Notes under the pieces: model-generated
Database searches by the model: none
Seen by the model: only the letters and a program-made list of their open reading frames with translations
What the model was told of the DNA's origin: nothing
Translations under genes and position numbers: made by a program
Source of the DNA: Candidatus Hydrogenedentota bacterium
GTDB taxonomy: Bacteria > Hydrogenedentota > Hydrogenedentia > Hydrogenedentales > JAEUWI01
Assembly (NCBI GenBank): GCA_016791475.1
Contig: JAEUWI010000022.1
Location: forward strand, 73,658-107,858
Length of the DNA: 34,201 bases
Direction: 5' to 3'
Part shown: positions 25,442 through 33,420 of the stretch, piece by piece
Numbering within the stretch: the first letter of the stretch is position 1
Layout: every line of letters begins with the position of its first letter

Positions 25442-25966
25442 CTACTCGTCCTCCTCGACGAGGGTCGCCGAGAAAGTGCCGGAAAGCTGCACGGGAAATA
25501 CGGCGGTCCATTCTCCCGCAAGTGTGTCGGCCTGACCATCGTCATCGATGTCTTTGGCCTGGCCCGTAAGCACGAGGCTGATGCAGAGGTCGCTATTGCA
25601 CCCGCCGATTATATCTTCCGACCGAAGCAGGAAATTACCGCCGACGACGATGCGACCGACCACGCGAATTTCGCCGACTTCGATCTCCTGGAGATTGAGC
25701 AAGGTCTGGAGGGTCTCGAAGCAGGTAAAATCCAGATTGACGTAACCCTCAACTTCGGTGGCGTCGACGGGGTCTTCGGCAAGGGCATAATGCACAAGGT
25801 CGAGTGTGATGGGGCATTTTTCGTCGGCGGCGTCCCCCTCGCCGGGCAGCACCCACTTTCCAGCATAGCTTCCCGTCATATCGAATGAGGAAAGGAACTC
25901 CGGGCATCCCGCCAGGAGTAACAGACAACCCATAGCGGAGAGCATCCGCTTCCCAAGTGGTTTCAT
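25442..25966 (-). CDS. Lipoprotein of unknown function
   Basis: A 174-residue lipoprotein. The N-terminus is basic then hydrophobic, ending in LLAG-C21, a standard lipobox, so the mature protein starts at Cys21 and is anchored to a membrane. The rest is acidic with several Cys and beta-strand-like stretches, and near the C-terminus an acidic DIDDDGQAD stretch looks like a calcium-binding loop. I recognise no family. ATG 25966 is chosen for AAAGGA 5 bases upstream and for the lipobox; a frame open to 26083 lacks sense. It converges on the 23784 gene across a terminator and appears to be monocistronic. Confidence 0.75.
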   Translation of the reverse strand: MKPLGKRMLSAMGCLLLLAGCPEFLSSFDMTGSYAGKWVLPGEGDAADEKCPITLDLVHYALAEDPVDATEVEGYVNLDFTCFETLQTLLNLQEIEVGEIRVVGRIVVGGNFLLRSEDIIGGCNSDLCISLVLTGQAKDIDDDGQADTLAGEWTAVFPVQLSGTFSATLVEEDE

Positions 25967-26228
25967 TGCTTCCTTTACTTCCCAGTTCCGGCGCGAACTC
26001 GCGCCATAGCACAGCCTGCTCAGCCTACAACCCGAACGCAAAAACATCACACTGGCCGCAGCCCAACTCCCGATATGCCCCATCCTATGCCATAAGAACG
26101 GAGATTCCAGATCGCGGGTTGACAGCGGCGTCCACAGCGGTTGCGGGCAATTGCGCCATGCGGGGGCGACTTGCTAAGGTGGCGGGCGCGATGCGCATGG
26201 CCCGTGGCTCAGGTAAGGAATGCAGCAG

Positions 26229-26882
26229 ATGAAACTTCGATCGGTAAATGTGTCGGGCCTCACGCAAGTCGTGCATCAGGGCGAACTGGTTCAGACGGGC
26301 ATCTTCAAGCGGCCCGTGGCGGGCCCCGTGACCGTGGGGACAGTCCAGATCGCGGGTGACCGGCAGGCCGATCTGGTCAATCACGGCGGCGAAGACAAAG
26401 CCGTTTATGGCTATCCCTGGGAGCACTATGCCCATTGGTCGGGCGAGCTGGGTCGCGATGATTTTGAGCCGGGGCAATTCGGCGAAAATCTTACTACCGA
26501 AGGAATCCTCGAGTCCGAACTGAGTATCGGCGACCGGCTGCGCGTGGGCACGGTGCTGCTCGAAGTGAGCCAGCCCCGGGTTCCCTGCTTCAAGTTGAAC
26601 CTGCGAATGAAGCACCCCGGCTTTTCAAAAATCTTTCTCAAGAGCGGACGGGTGGGCTTCTATTTTCGCGTGCTCGAAGCCGGTGAAGTCGAGGCGGGCG
26701 ACGTGATCAAAATCGAAGCGACCGGACATGAACGGATCACGATCATGGAGGCGGTCCATACGCGTTTCTTCGACAACAGAAACGTCCAGGCGATTCGACG
26801 CCTCCTGAGCAATCCGGCGCTGGCCGCCGTATGGCGACACGACTTGGAGGCGCTCGCCGCGAGGGCGGAAAGCTCTCTGTGA
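26229..26882 (+). CDS. MOSC domain protein, YiiM-like
   Basis: A 217-residue cytoplasmic protein. GDRQADLVNHGGEDKAVYGY (43-62) and GQFGENLT (82-89) are the signature of YiiM-type MOSC proteins, which bind molybdenum cofactor and are linked to reduction of N-hydroxylated compounds. Cys120 in PRVPCFKL is the likely sulfur/Mo ligand. The C-terminal 45 residues correspond to the small three-helix domain of this family. Two ATGs are possible; 26229 is preferred because AAGGA lies 8 bases upstream of it, while at 26220 the same AAGGA overlaps the start codon. No molybdopterin or redox partner gene is adjacent, as is common for this family. Confidence 0.92.
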   Translation: MKLRSVNVSGLTQVVHQGELVQTGIFKRPVAGPVTVGTVQIAGDRQADLVNHGGEDKAVYGYPWEHYAHWSGELGRDDFEPGQFGENLTTEGILESELSIGDRLRVGTVLLEVSQPRVPCFKLNLRMKHPGFSKIFLKSGRVGFYFRVLEAGEVEAGDVIKIEATGHERITIMEAVHTRFFDNRNVQAIRRLLSNPALAAVWRHDLEALAARAESSL

Positions 26883-27026
26883 CCGTAGGGCACCGACGCG
26901 CGGCGCTTCGGTGGAGTCGACAGGCACGCGGCGCGGAGGCGCCCGCAGAGCTGTCCACATTTCGAACACTTGAGGCGGTGGCGCGTGCGATAAGCGCATA
27001 TTTTCCGGCGCTGGCGAGGAAAACCA

Positions 27027-27056
27027 TTGACAATACTGCGGTTGTAGACCTAGAAT
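27027..27056 (+). promoter_or_regulatory. Sigma-70-type promoter for the 27172 gene
   Basis: TTGACA, a perfect -35, is 18 bases from TAGAAT. The leader to ATG 27172 is about 110 bases. Confidence 0.6.
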
Positions 27057-27171
27057 GGTGTTGTACTTCTGTCATGATTTTTGCACGATATGTGCTGAAC
27101 CGGAACGCGGTGCAAGCGAATTGCAGGGTTGGGGGGCTGTTTGCCGGGGCCGCAAGCTGAGGAGCGATGCG

Positions 27172-27792
27172 ATGTTCACGTTGAAGTGGATTCGAGCGAC
27201 GGTGCTGATTGTCTGTCTTGTGATTGGCGTTCCGTGCCTGGCACAGAACGCGGGCACCGGCTACGACCGAATGGACGGAAACTACATTAAACCCAGTCGG
27301 CGAGAGCAACCGAAGCGCAATTTCAACAACACGACGAAAGAGCGCCTGAACATCTACAAGGTGAAGCGCAGCGCGAATTCGCGAGCGGGCACCGATGTGC
27401 GGTATGTCGTCTCCCAGGAGGGCGATCCCAAGGATGACAGCCAGGAAAGCCGGCGGGCCAAAGACAGAAGCGTCACACTCCAGGGGGAACGCACCGAAAT
27501 CGAACTGGAAGACTCCATGGACATCGTGGCCCCGGAAGGGGAAGCTTCGGAATCCGGCGAAGGTGTCCAGACCACCGAAGCGGTGGACGTGGTTATCGAA
27601 GAAACGACCCCGCAATTGCTTCCATCGCGCAGTATCGACCCCGACCAGATGGTTTTCTGCTCGAAGCGCCTGATGGAATTCCACTGGACTGAGGACTGCG
27701 CCATGCTCAAGAATGTGAAACCGACGCGGCTCACCTACAGTGACGCAAAGGAAGCGCACTACACGGAGTGCACGGCCTGCGGCGGCAAGTAA
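27172..27792 (+). CDS. Secreted protein with C-terminal Cys/His metal-binding-like domain
   Basis: A 206-residue exported protein. The signal peptide covers residues 1-24 (ending CLAQ). A low-complexity, charged middle (about 30-155) looks disordered. The last 47 residues form a compact domain with C163, H171, C176, C200 and C203 in the order C-x7-H-x4-C-x23-C-x2-C; it resembles the small Ada-like metal-binding modules found at the end of many envelope proteins (weak match). GAGGAG lies 7 bases before the ATG. It converges on the HAD gene with only 6 bases between stops. Function unknown; zinc binding is inferred from the ligands only. Confidence 0.8.
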   Translation: MFTLKWIRATVLIVCLVIGVPCLAQNAGTGYDRMDGNYIKPSRREQPKRNFNNTTKERLNIYKVKRSANSRAGTDVRYVVSQEGDPKDDSQESRRAKDRSVTLQGERTEIELEDSMDIVAPEGEASESGEGVQTTEAVDVVIEETTPQLLPSRSIDPDQMVFCSKRLMEFHWTEDCAMLKNVKPTRLTYSDAKEAHYTECTACGGK

Positions 27793-27798
27793 AGCTCG

Positions 27799-29118
27799 TC
27801 AGCGCATGAAAAGGCCGTGCCGGACGATAGCTTCGATCACGCCGTTCTTGAGGACGTATGCGGCGCCACTGAAATCCTGACTCAGGGTGTGTTCGATGGG
27901 TACGGCACAGGGAATGCCAATCCCCGCTCCCCGCTGCGCCGTTATGCCGGCTTCCGTATCTTCAAACCCGATTACGCGGGGCGCGTGGCGACCATCCAGT
28001 CCGAGTCGGGCCAGAGCCAGCGTATAGGGATCGCGATAGGGCTTGGTGCGGCCCTCGATAACATCGTCGCACGTGACAATGGTATCGAAGAAGCGTCGAT
28101 GGCACTCAAAACCAGCCCGTATCCTGCCGCGCGCGTCCCCGTCGATTTCCCATCCAGCCACTTCCTCGCGCAGAGCACGGAAGACCGCCTGAAGCACGAG
28201 ATTGGTCTCGAATGAACCTGACGAGGTAACCAGGGCGACGGGCACGGGGTTGTCGCGAAAGGCGCGGCAAAGTGTGGCCAGCGTCTCCGGGAGCTCGTCC
28301 GCCAGAGACATGTCGGGGTGGGCATTGCGCACCGCGCGCGCGAGTTCCGGGGCGCAGGATTCCGGCAGCCAGCCCTTGGCAAGGGCGCACAGCAGGGCCA
28401 CGCCCGGCATGGCGTTTATGGCGGGCACGGCGGGGTCGCCATAAATCATTTCCGAGACGGCGGCACCCTCTCCCCTGTTCACCCGCTCAAGGATATCGAT
28501 GTAATCCGCGTAGAAAATCATCAGGCCGAACTGGGCGAACATTTCCTGGCCTACACTCGGATAACGCAGCATCGCTTCGCGAATGAGTGCGTCGCCCTCG
28601 GCGGCGCGCCTCGCGGGATCGCCGGCATGGCGGGGCCAGGTCTCCATGCCGAAGGTGCGCGTCATCGTATCCACGCGGGTGCGAATATCCTCGGGCACAT
28701 CGCGCTCGGCCAGGAAAACCAACGCCTTCATCGTCTCATCGAAAAAGAGGTCGGGGCGAATGGCATGGCCCACCGACGCGTAAAGGTACTCCAGATTGCG
28801 CTGGGTACTGTAGCCCACGATGTTGGGATAGTCCCGCTCGGGATTGATGCCCGCCCACGCTGCTTTGGTCTTCCAGCCGGTGCCACGACGCACGACCTCT
28901 TCCACATCGTGGAGAAAGAGCGGCTCGGTGTAGGTGGTCGTGCCGTCCATGTCCAGAAAGATCGCGGCGGGCGGCCCGTCGAGGTGGGAAAATTTCGCGC
29001 CGAGGGGCACGATCTCGCGGGGCGGAAATACACCCGGCGCATTCTCGATGCAGGCGAATTCTTCGCCCATGGCGGTCAGCTCGGCCTGGGCCTCGGAGAG
29101 ATAACGCAGGAGACCCAT
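27799..29118 (-). CDS. HAD-superfamily hydrolase, beta-phosphoglucomutase-like
   Basis: A 439-residue cytoplasmic protein, longer than usual for the family. FLDMDGT (D56, D58) is HAD motif I with the nucleophile and acid; LVTSSGSF (near 300) is motif II; KPYRDPYTLAL (near 370) supplies the lysine of motif III; GFEDTEAGI (near 395) is motif IV. Between motifs I and II a large helical insertion (about 70-270) forms an extended cap. It probably dephosphorylates or isomerises a sugar phosphate; the substrate is unknown. The start overlaps the stop of the lactonase-like gene by one base (TGATG), pointing to translational coupling. AGGA lies 11 bases upstream. Confidence 0.88.
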   Translation of the reverse strand: MGLLRYLSEAQAELTAMGEEFACIENAPGVFPPREIVPLGAKFSHLDGPPAAIFLDMDGTTTYTEPLFLHDVEEVVRRGTGWKTKAAWAGINPERDYPNIVGYSTQRNLEYLYASVGHAIRPDLFFDETMKALVFLAERDVPEDIRTRVDTMTRTFGMETWPRHAGDPARRAAEGDALIREAMLRYPSVGQEMFAQFGLMIFYADYIDILERVNRGEGAAVSEMIYGDPAVPAINAMPGVALLCALAKGWLPESCAPELARAVRNAHPDMSLADELPETLATLCRAFRDNPVPVALVTSSGSFETNLVLQAVFRALREEVAGWEIDGDARGRIRAGFECHRRFFDTIVTCDDVIEGRTKPYRDPYTLALARLGLDGRHAPRVIGFEDTEAGITAQRGAGIGIPCAVPIEHTLSQDFSGAAYVLKNGVIEAIVRHGLFMR

Positions 29119-30197
29119 CAGGCGGAATCCTTCACGGTGGGAACGTTGATGCGCCCGAAGGCGGATTCAAGAATACTGCCGAAGTACAGTTTGCCGTCGT
29201 GCTCCTGCACGCTGGTGATGGGTGCGAAGGCACCATCGGGATCCTGGAGGTTGTGGACGACCTTGCCCTCCGCATCGATACCCAGAACGAAGGCATGGCG
29301 CAAGGGCTTCGGGCGAAGAAAGGCGGGCAGGCGCATGACCACCTTGCGCAAGAAGGGCTTGGAACCCAGCTTGTCCATCAGGGGATTGCGCGGCGAGGCG
29401 ATGGCAATCCAGTAAACGCCGTTGGCGCCCGTGGAGATTCCATCCGGGAATCCGGGGAGGTTGTCGATGAGAACTTCGTCCTGCCCCTTCTTCTCCCCTG
29501 CTATCCAGTATTTGCGCACAAGGTAGGAACCTGTCTCATTCACCAGGACAAACTGCTGGCCGGGATCCACGGCGACGCCGTTGGCGAAATGGAGGCCATC
29601 GAGCAGCAATTCTGTCCTCTTCGTGTCGGGGTGCCAGGCCAGAAGCCGCCCATGGGCGCCGTGCTCGATGAGATCTTCCATGTACTGCGTCTGGCCGAAT
29701 TTCGACGAGGCATCGGAAAAGTAGATCGTGCCGTCGGCGGCAACTTCGACGTCGTTGGTGAAACCGAAAGGCACGCCGCCATGCTCCGTTGCCAATACTT
29801 CAATGATTCCAGCCGGATCAATGCGGAGAAGGCCTTTGTAGGAGTCGCACACGATGAGATTTTCACTCGCATCGAAGTGCAGACCGAGGGGACGTCCTCC
29901 CGTGTTGGCAAAGACCTCTGGATTCTGCGCGTCGGCGTCCCAGCGCATGATACGGCCGTCTTCGAAGCCGCCATAGATGCGGCCCTGGCTGTCAACGGCG
30001 ATATCTTCGGGTTTCGGTCCCACGCCCTCGCCGAGCCGCTCGACGGACGCAAGGGATGAATTGACGGCGTAGGCCCCTTCAAGGGCCGGTGCTGCGGGCG
30101 GTTCCCATGCGACGGGATCGATGGGCACGGGCCACAGGAGGAGGTACAGGAGAAGGAGCACAAGCAACAGTGCACAGGCTTGGATGAACTTCTTCAT
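29118..30197 (-). CDS. SMP-30/gluconolactonase - strictosidine synthase-like beta-propeller protein
   Basis: A 359-residue protein with an N-terminal membrane anchor or uncleaved signal (about residues 2-25, Leu-rich), so it faces the periplasm. The body is a six-bladed propeller of the SMP-30/strictosidine-synthase group: KPEDIAVDSQGRIYGG, RPLGLHFDASENLIV, FTNDVEVAADGTIYFSD, FANGVAVDP and FPDGISTGANGVYW are successive blade starts, and the Asn-Asp and Asn residues in them match metal ligands of the fold. Lactone or ester hydrolysis is likely, substrate unknown. ATG 30197 begins the anchor; upstream in-frame starts would add an unlikely tail. It is the first gene of a two-gene unit with the HAD hydrolase. 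Confidence 0.9.
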   Translation of the reverse strand: MKKFIQACALLLVLLLLYLLLWPVPIDPVAWEPPAAPALEGAYAVNSSLASVERLGEGVGPKPEDIAVDSQGRIYGGFEDGRIMRWDADAQNPEVFANTGGRPLGLHFDASENLIVCDSYKGLLRIDPAGIIEVLATEHGGVPFGFTNDVEVAADGTIYFSDASSKFGQTQYMEDLIEHGAHGRLLAWHPDTKRTELLLDGLHFANGVAVDPGQQFVLVNETGSYLVRKYWIAGEKKGQDEVLIDNLPGFPDGISTGANGVYWIAIASPRNPLMDKLGSKPFLRKVVMRLPAFLRPKPLRHAFVLGIDAEGKVVHNLQDPDGAFAPITSVQEHDGKLYFGSILESAFGRINVPTVKDSA

Positions 30198-30478
30198 GGT
30201 GATCTCGGGGATGATTACAGACACAGAAAATGCCTCGCGAGAGGGGATGCGGGGCGAGGCGCAGTGTAGCACATCGGAAGTCCGAGACGGGATAGCCTGG
30301 GCATGGAGGTTGCATGAAGTTGGCGGCCTTTAGAAGTGGGACGCCGTCGGGCCGCACTTAATCGTTCTTCCACGATGACCGTGAAGCGAACTAACAAGAG
30401 AGCGGGAAAGTAGCGTTCTGCGACTGAGATTCCTCCCTGCAATCAAGGCAGGTTCCGATTGAGCTTGCATTACAACTT

Positions 30479-30506
30479 CCTTTGCGCCTTAGCGCCTTTG
30501 CGTGCG
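30479..30506. repeat. Short intergenic repeat of GCGCCTT units
   Basis: Units of 7 to 8 bases (TTGCGCC, TTAGCGCC, TTTGCGTG) follow one another. Similar tracts are common between genes in several phyla; this is recalled, not searched. Confidence 0.4.
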
Positions 30507-30687
30507 ACACATCGCGACGTTAGTATGCCTCACGCAATCAAGCCGAAGGCGTGTTTTCAATTTCAGTTGATACCCAGGCCATTGCGCTTGAAACCACTTG
30601 CCCATACACGCTTCCCGAACTATCCTGTTGAATAATTTGCTATCTTCCTGGATAAATCAACCCCACATGTGCAACGCGCCCACGCTC

Positions 30688-30716
30688 TCTAAGGTCCCCT
30701 TAATCGGACACTTAGA
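30688..30716. repeat. Imperfect dyad upstream of the rtcA -24/-12 element
   Basis: TCTAAG-GTCC and GGAC-A-CTTAGA face each other across 8 bases, with one extra base in the right arm. The centre is about 56 bases upstream of the predicted rtcA start. It could be an activator site or a leftover palindromic repeat. Confidence 0.35.
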
Positions 30717-30731
30717 AAGGTACGGGCGCGT

Positions 30732-30747
30732 TGGCACCCTTCTGGCT
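30732..30747 (+). promoter_or_regulatory. Sigma-54 (-24/-12) promoter of rtcAB
   Basis: TGGCAC-N5-TGGCT matches the consensus TGGCAC-N5-TTGCW at all but one base, with exact spacing. The predicted start near 30758 gives a leader of about 62 bases. E. coli rtcBA is known to be driven by sigma-54 with the activator RtcR, so the find is expected on biological grounds. Confidence 0.7.
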
Positions 30748-30819
30748 CTCAGTCAGACAACCCAAGACCAATGGGAAACCCGATCAGGGTTCCGGTCTCT
30801 CGAAAGAAAGCAGAAGAAC

Positions 30820-31872
30820 ATGGACGTAAAAGATGACATGGTGGTCCACATCGACGGATCCCAGGGTGAGGGCGGTGGACAGGTGCTGCGCACGAGTCTC
30901 GCGCTGTCGGTCCTGACCGGAAAACCCTTCGTCATGGAACGGATTCGGGCGGGCCGGAAGAAGCCGGGACTCGCGCGGCAGCACATGATGTGCGTGGAGG
31001 CGGCGGCGGCCATCAGCGGTGCCGAAGTTGAGGGCAATGGGCTTGGCTCACAGTCACTTCGCTTCCAGCCCGGCACGGTGCAACCGGGTGACTTTCACTT
31101 CGATATCGGAACGGCGGGCAGCACAACGCTGGTGCTCCAAACGCTGTTGATGCCGCTGTTGCTGGCGGACGAAGGGTCGCTCCTGACTATCGAGGGCGGA
31201 ACCCACAATCCCATGGCGCCTCCGTTTGAGTTTATCAGGGATACGTTTCTGCCCCAGTTGCGCGCCATGGGCGCGCGGGTCGAGGTTACGTGTGAACGAC
31301 CCGGCTTTTACCCTGCGGGCGGTGGGCGTTTGTCGGTTGAGATAACCCCTGCGCGTGCGCTGAAAGCCTATGAAATGCTGGACCGTGGTGCCTTGATTCG
31401 CGTCACGGCGGCGAGTCTGCTCTCCTTGCTGCCCGATGTGATTGCAGAACGTGAACTGGCCGTGGTGCGCCGAAAGCTGAAGCTGCCCGAGGACGGGCAA
31501 ATCACTCGGATCGATACCGCAAAGGGTCCGGGCAATGCCGTGCTGATCACAATCGAACATGAGCACATCGTCGAAGTGGTCACGGCCGTCGGCGAGAAGT
31601 CGGTGTCGGCGGAGCGCGTCGCGACGGGTGCGGCGCGGGAAGCACAAGGCTATCTCCAGCATGGCGCGCCCGTGGGCGAGCACCTGGCGGATCAGTTGCT
31701 GTTGCCCATGGCCGTGGGCGGCGGCGGGCGCTTTCGCACCGGGCCGCTGACGGAACATACGCGGACCAACATGCGGACGATTGAGGCTTTTGTGGATGCG
31801 AAGTTTGAGACGACACAGGTGGATGCGCACGTGTGGGAGATAGCGGTGACGCGGATGCAGGCCGGGAAATGA
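30820..31872 (+). CDS. rtcA: RNA 3'-terminal phosphate cyclase
   Basis: A 350-residue cytoplasmic enzyme, close to the family's usual 340. It converts RNA 3'-phosphate ends to 2',3'-cyclic phosphates using ATP through an adenylyl-histidine. The start IDGSQGEGGGQVLR is the family signature, GTAGSTTLVLQ follows near residue 105, and the catalytic His is H313 in TEHTRTN, matching His309 of E. coli RtcA. ATG 30820 precedes the signature by 10 residues; the ribosome site is weak (AGAAG). The leader can form a small GGGTT/AACCC hairpin at about 30773-30793. rtcB follows after 76 bases, an order reversed relative to E. coli. Confidence 0.96.
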   Translation: MDVKDDMVVHIDGSQGEGGGQVLRTSLALSVLTGKPFVMERIRAGRKKPGLARQHMMCVEAAAAISGAEVEGNGLGSQSLRFQPGTVQPGDFHFDIGTAGSTTLVLQTLLMPLLLADEGSLLTIEGGTHNPMAPPFEFIRDTFLPQLRAMGARVEVTCERPGFYPAGGGRLSVEITPARALKAYEMLDRGALIRVTAASLLSLLPDVIAERELAVVRRKLKLPEDGQITRIDTAKGPGNAVLITIEHEHIVEVVTAVGEKSVSAERVATGAAREAQGYLQHGAPVGEHLADQLLLPMAVGGGGRFRTGPLTEHTRTNMRTIEAFVDAKFETTQVDAHVWEIAVTRMQAGK

Positions 31873-31948
31873 GCAACTTGATGAGCATACTATTGCGGAT
31901 GACGATGAGTGCTGTGACTACTGGCGGAACTCATAAGAGGAAGAAATC

Positions 31949-33337
31949 ATGAAATCACGTGAAATTCTGGAACTCGGGGTACCGAGAGCCCTGTTGAAAG
32001 AGGCGCAGCTTGCGGTGCGTGCCGCGATTGCCGGCGGCATCAAGAAGCGAGCATTGCCAGAGTTTATCAAAGCGATCCTGGAAAGCCCGGAAAGCCACCG
32101 CAACGATCCGCAGGGCGGCGCGCTGGCCTGTGGCCTGATCCAGTACCGGGAGTCGAACCGCTTCGAAGCGCGGGATGAGCCCGCGCCGTGGCGTCAATGG
32201 GGCGATGATCTGGAACCGCAGTCGGTGCAGCAGTTGCGGAATGCCTGCGCGCTGCCCGTGGCGGTGCGCGGCGCGCTCATGCCGGATGCCCATCTGGGTT
32301 ACGGGCTGCCCATCGGCGGCGTGCTGGGTACACGGAACGCCGTCATTCCCTATGCCGTGGGCGTGGATATTGCCTGCCGCGTGAAGCTGAGCGTGCTGGA
32401 CATGCCCGTGGACAGCCTGGATACAAAGCAGGAACAATTGAAAAACGTCCTCCTCCGCGAGACGCAATTCGGGATCGGCGCCAAGTTCGATAAACGCCGG
32501 GAACACGATGTGATGGACCGCGACTGGTCCGTAACCGTTATAACAGAACGCAACAAGGACAAGGCCTGGTCCCAGTTGGGTACCAGCGGTGGAGGCAACC
32601 ATTTCGTCGAGTACGGCATCTTTAGTATCGGTGACGACACGCTCGGGATCCCGGCGGGCAAATATCTCGCCATCCTGAGCCACAGTGGAAGCCGGGGTAC
32701 GGGCGCATCCGTCTGCGACGAATACAGCAAGCGGGCCAAAGCACGGCGTCCTGAATTACCGGGCGAACTGAAGAACCTCGCGTGGCTGGACCTGGACACG
32801 GACGACGGCCAGGAGTACTGGGCGGCGATGAATCTGATGGGCGAATACGCCGCCGCAAACCACGCGTGCATCCACCGGCACCTGGTGTCGGCGCTGGGCG
32901 CACAAGTGTTGCTGGATGTGGAGAATCACCATAACTTTGCCTGGAAAGAAGTACACGATGGCGAGGAGCTTATTGTTCACCGCAAGGGTGCGACGCCCGC
33001 GGGTAAGGGCGTGCTGGGCATCATCCCGGGCTCCATGGCTACGCCCGCCTACGTGGTGCGCGGTCTTGGTCATCCGGAGTCGCTTAACAGTGCGGCCCAT
33101 GGTGCGGGTCGCGTAATGAGTCGGACCCAGGCAGCCAAGACGCTGAAATGGAAAGACGCCCACGCCTTTCTCGCCGAGCGGGGCGTGACCCTGCTCTCGG
33201 CGGGAATTGATGAGGTCCCCGCAGTGTATAAGGACATCCAAAGCGTAATGCGCGCCCAGGCGGATCTGGTGGAGCCGGTGGCGCAGTTTCAGCCCAAACT
33301 GGTGCGCATGGCCAAGGATGGTCCTGCGGAAGACTGA
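31949..33337 (+). CDS. rtcB: RNA-splicing ligase RtcB
   Basis: A 462-residue cytoplasmic GTP- and Mn-dependent ligase that joins 2',3'-cyclic phosphate or 3'-phosphate RNA ends to 5'-OH ends. Metal ligands are visible: D140 and C143 (VGVDIAC), H218 (GGGNH), H245 (LSHSGSRG) and H327 or H328 (ENHHNF). The guanylylated histidine is H384 in AAHGAGR. All positions fit the known enzyme, so it should be active. GAGGAAGAA lies just before the ATG. With rtcA it forms an RNA repair operon that is probably induced by RNA damage through sigma-54. No RtcR gene or archease gene is present in the window. Confidence 0.97.
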   Translation: MKSREILELGVPRALLKEAQLAVRAAIAGGIKKRALPEFIKAILESPESHRNDPQGGALACGLIQYRESNRFEARDEPAPWRQWGDDLEPQSVQQLRNACALPVAVRGALMPDAHLGYGLPIGGVLGTRNAVIPYAVGVDIACRVKLSVLDMPVDSLDTKQEQLKNVLLRETQFGIGAKFDKRREHDVMDRDWSVTVITERNKDKAWSQLGTSGGGNHFVEYGIFSIGDDTLGIPAGKYLAILSHSGSRGTGASVCDEYSKRAKARRPELPGELKNLAWLDLDTDDGQEYWAAMNLMGEYAAANHACIHRHLVSALGAQVLLDVENHHNFAWKEVHDGEELIVHRKGATPAGKGVLGIIPGSMATPAYVVRGLGHPESLNSAAHGAGRVMSRTQAAKTLKWKDAHAFLAERGVTLLSAGIDEVPAVYKDIQSVMRAQADLVEPVAQFQPKLVRMAKDGPAED

Positions 33338-33365
33338 AGGTACTTGCCGAGGGACAATACGAAAA

Positions 33366-33398
33366 GGGCCTGCGCGACATCGTTCGTCGCGCAGGCCC
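33366..33398. terminator. Terminator between rtcB and the PKD protein gene
   Basis: A perfect 13-bp stem (33366-33378 with 33386-33398) closes on a 7-base loop. On the minus strand it is followed by TTTTCG, so it fits the end of the PKD gene best; it may also stop rtcAB transcripts. Confidence 0.8.
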
Positions 33399-33420
33399 GC
33401 TGCTTATCTACACGGCAGGA

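Larger units (their letters stand above)
30198..30731. other. Non-coding region between divergent operons
   Basis: No supported gene. The stretch holds the leader of the lactonase-like gene, a short repeat at 30479-30506 and an imperfect dyad at 30688-30716. A plus-strand frame runs in from 30598 but has no ribosome site and no protein character before rtcA. Confidence 0.5.
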
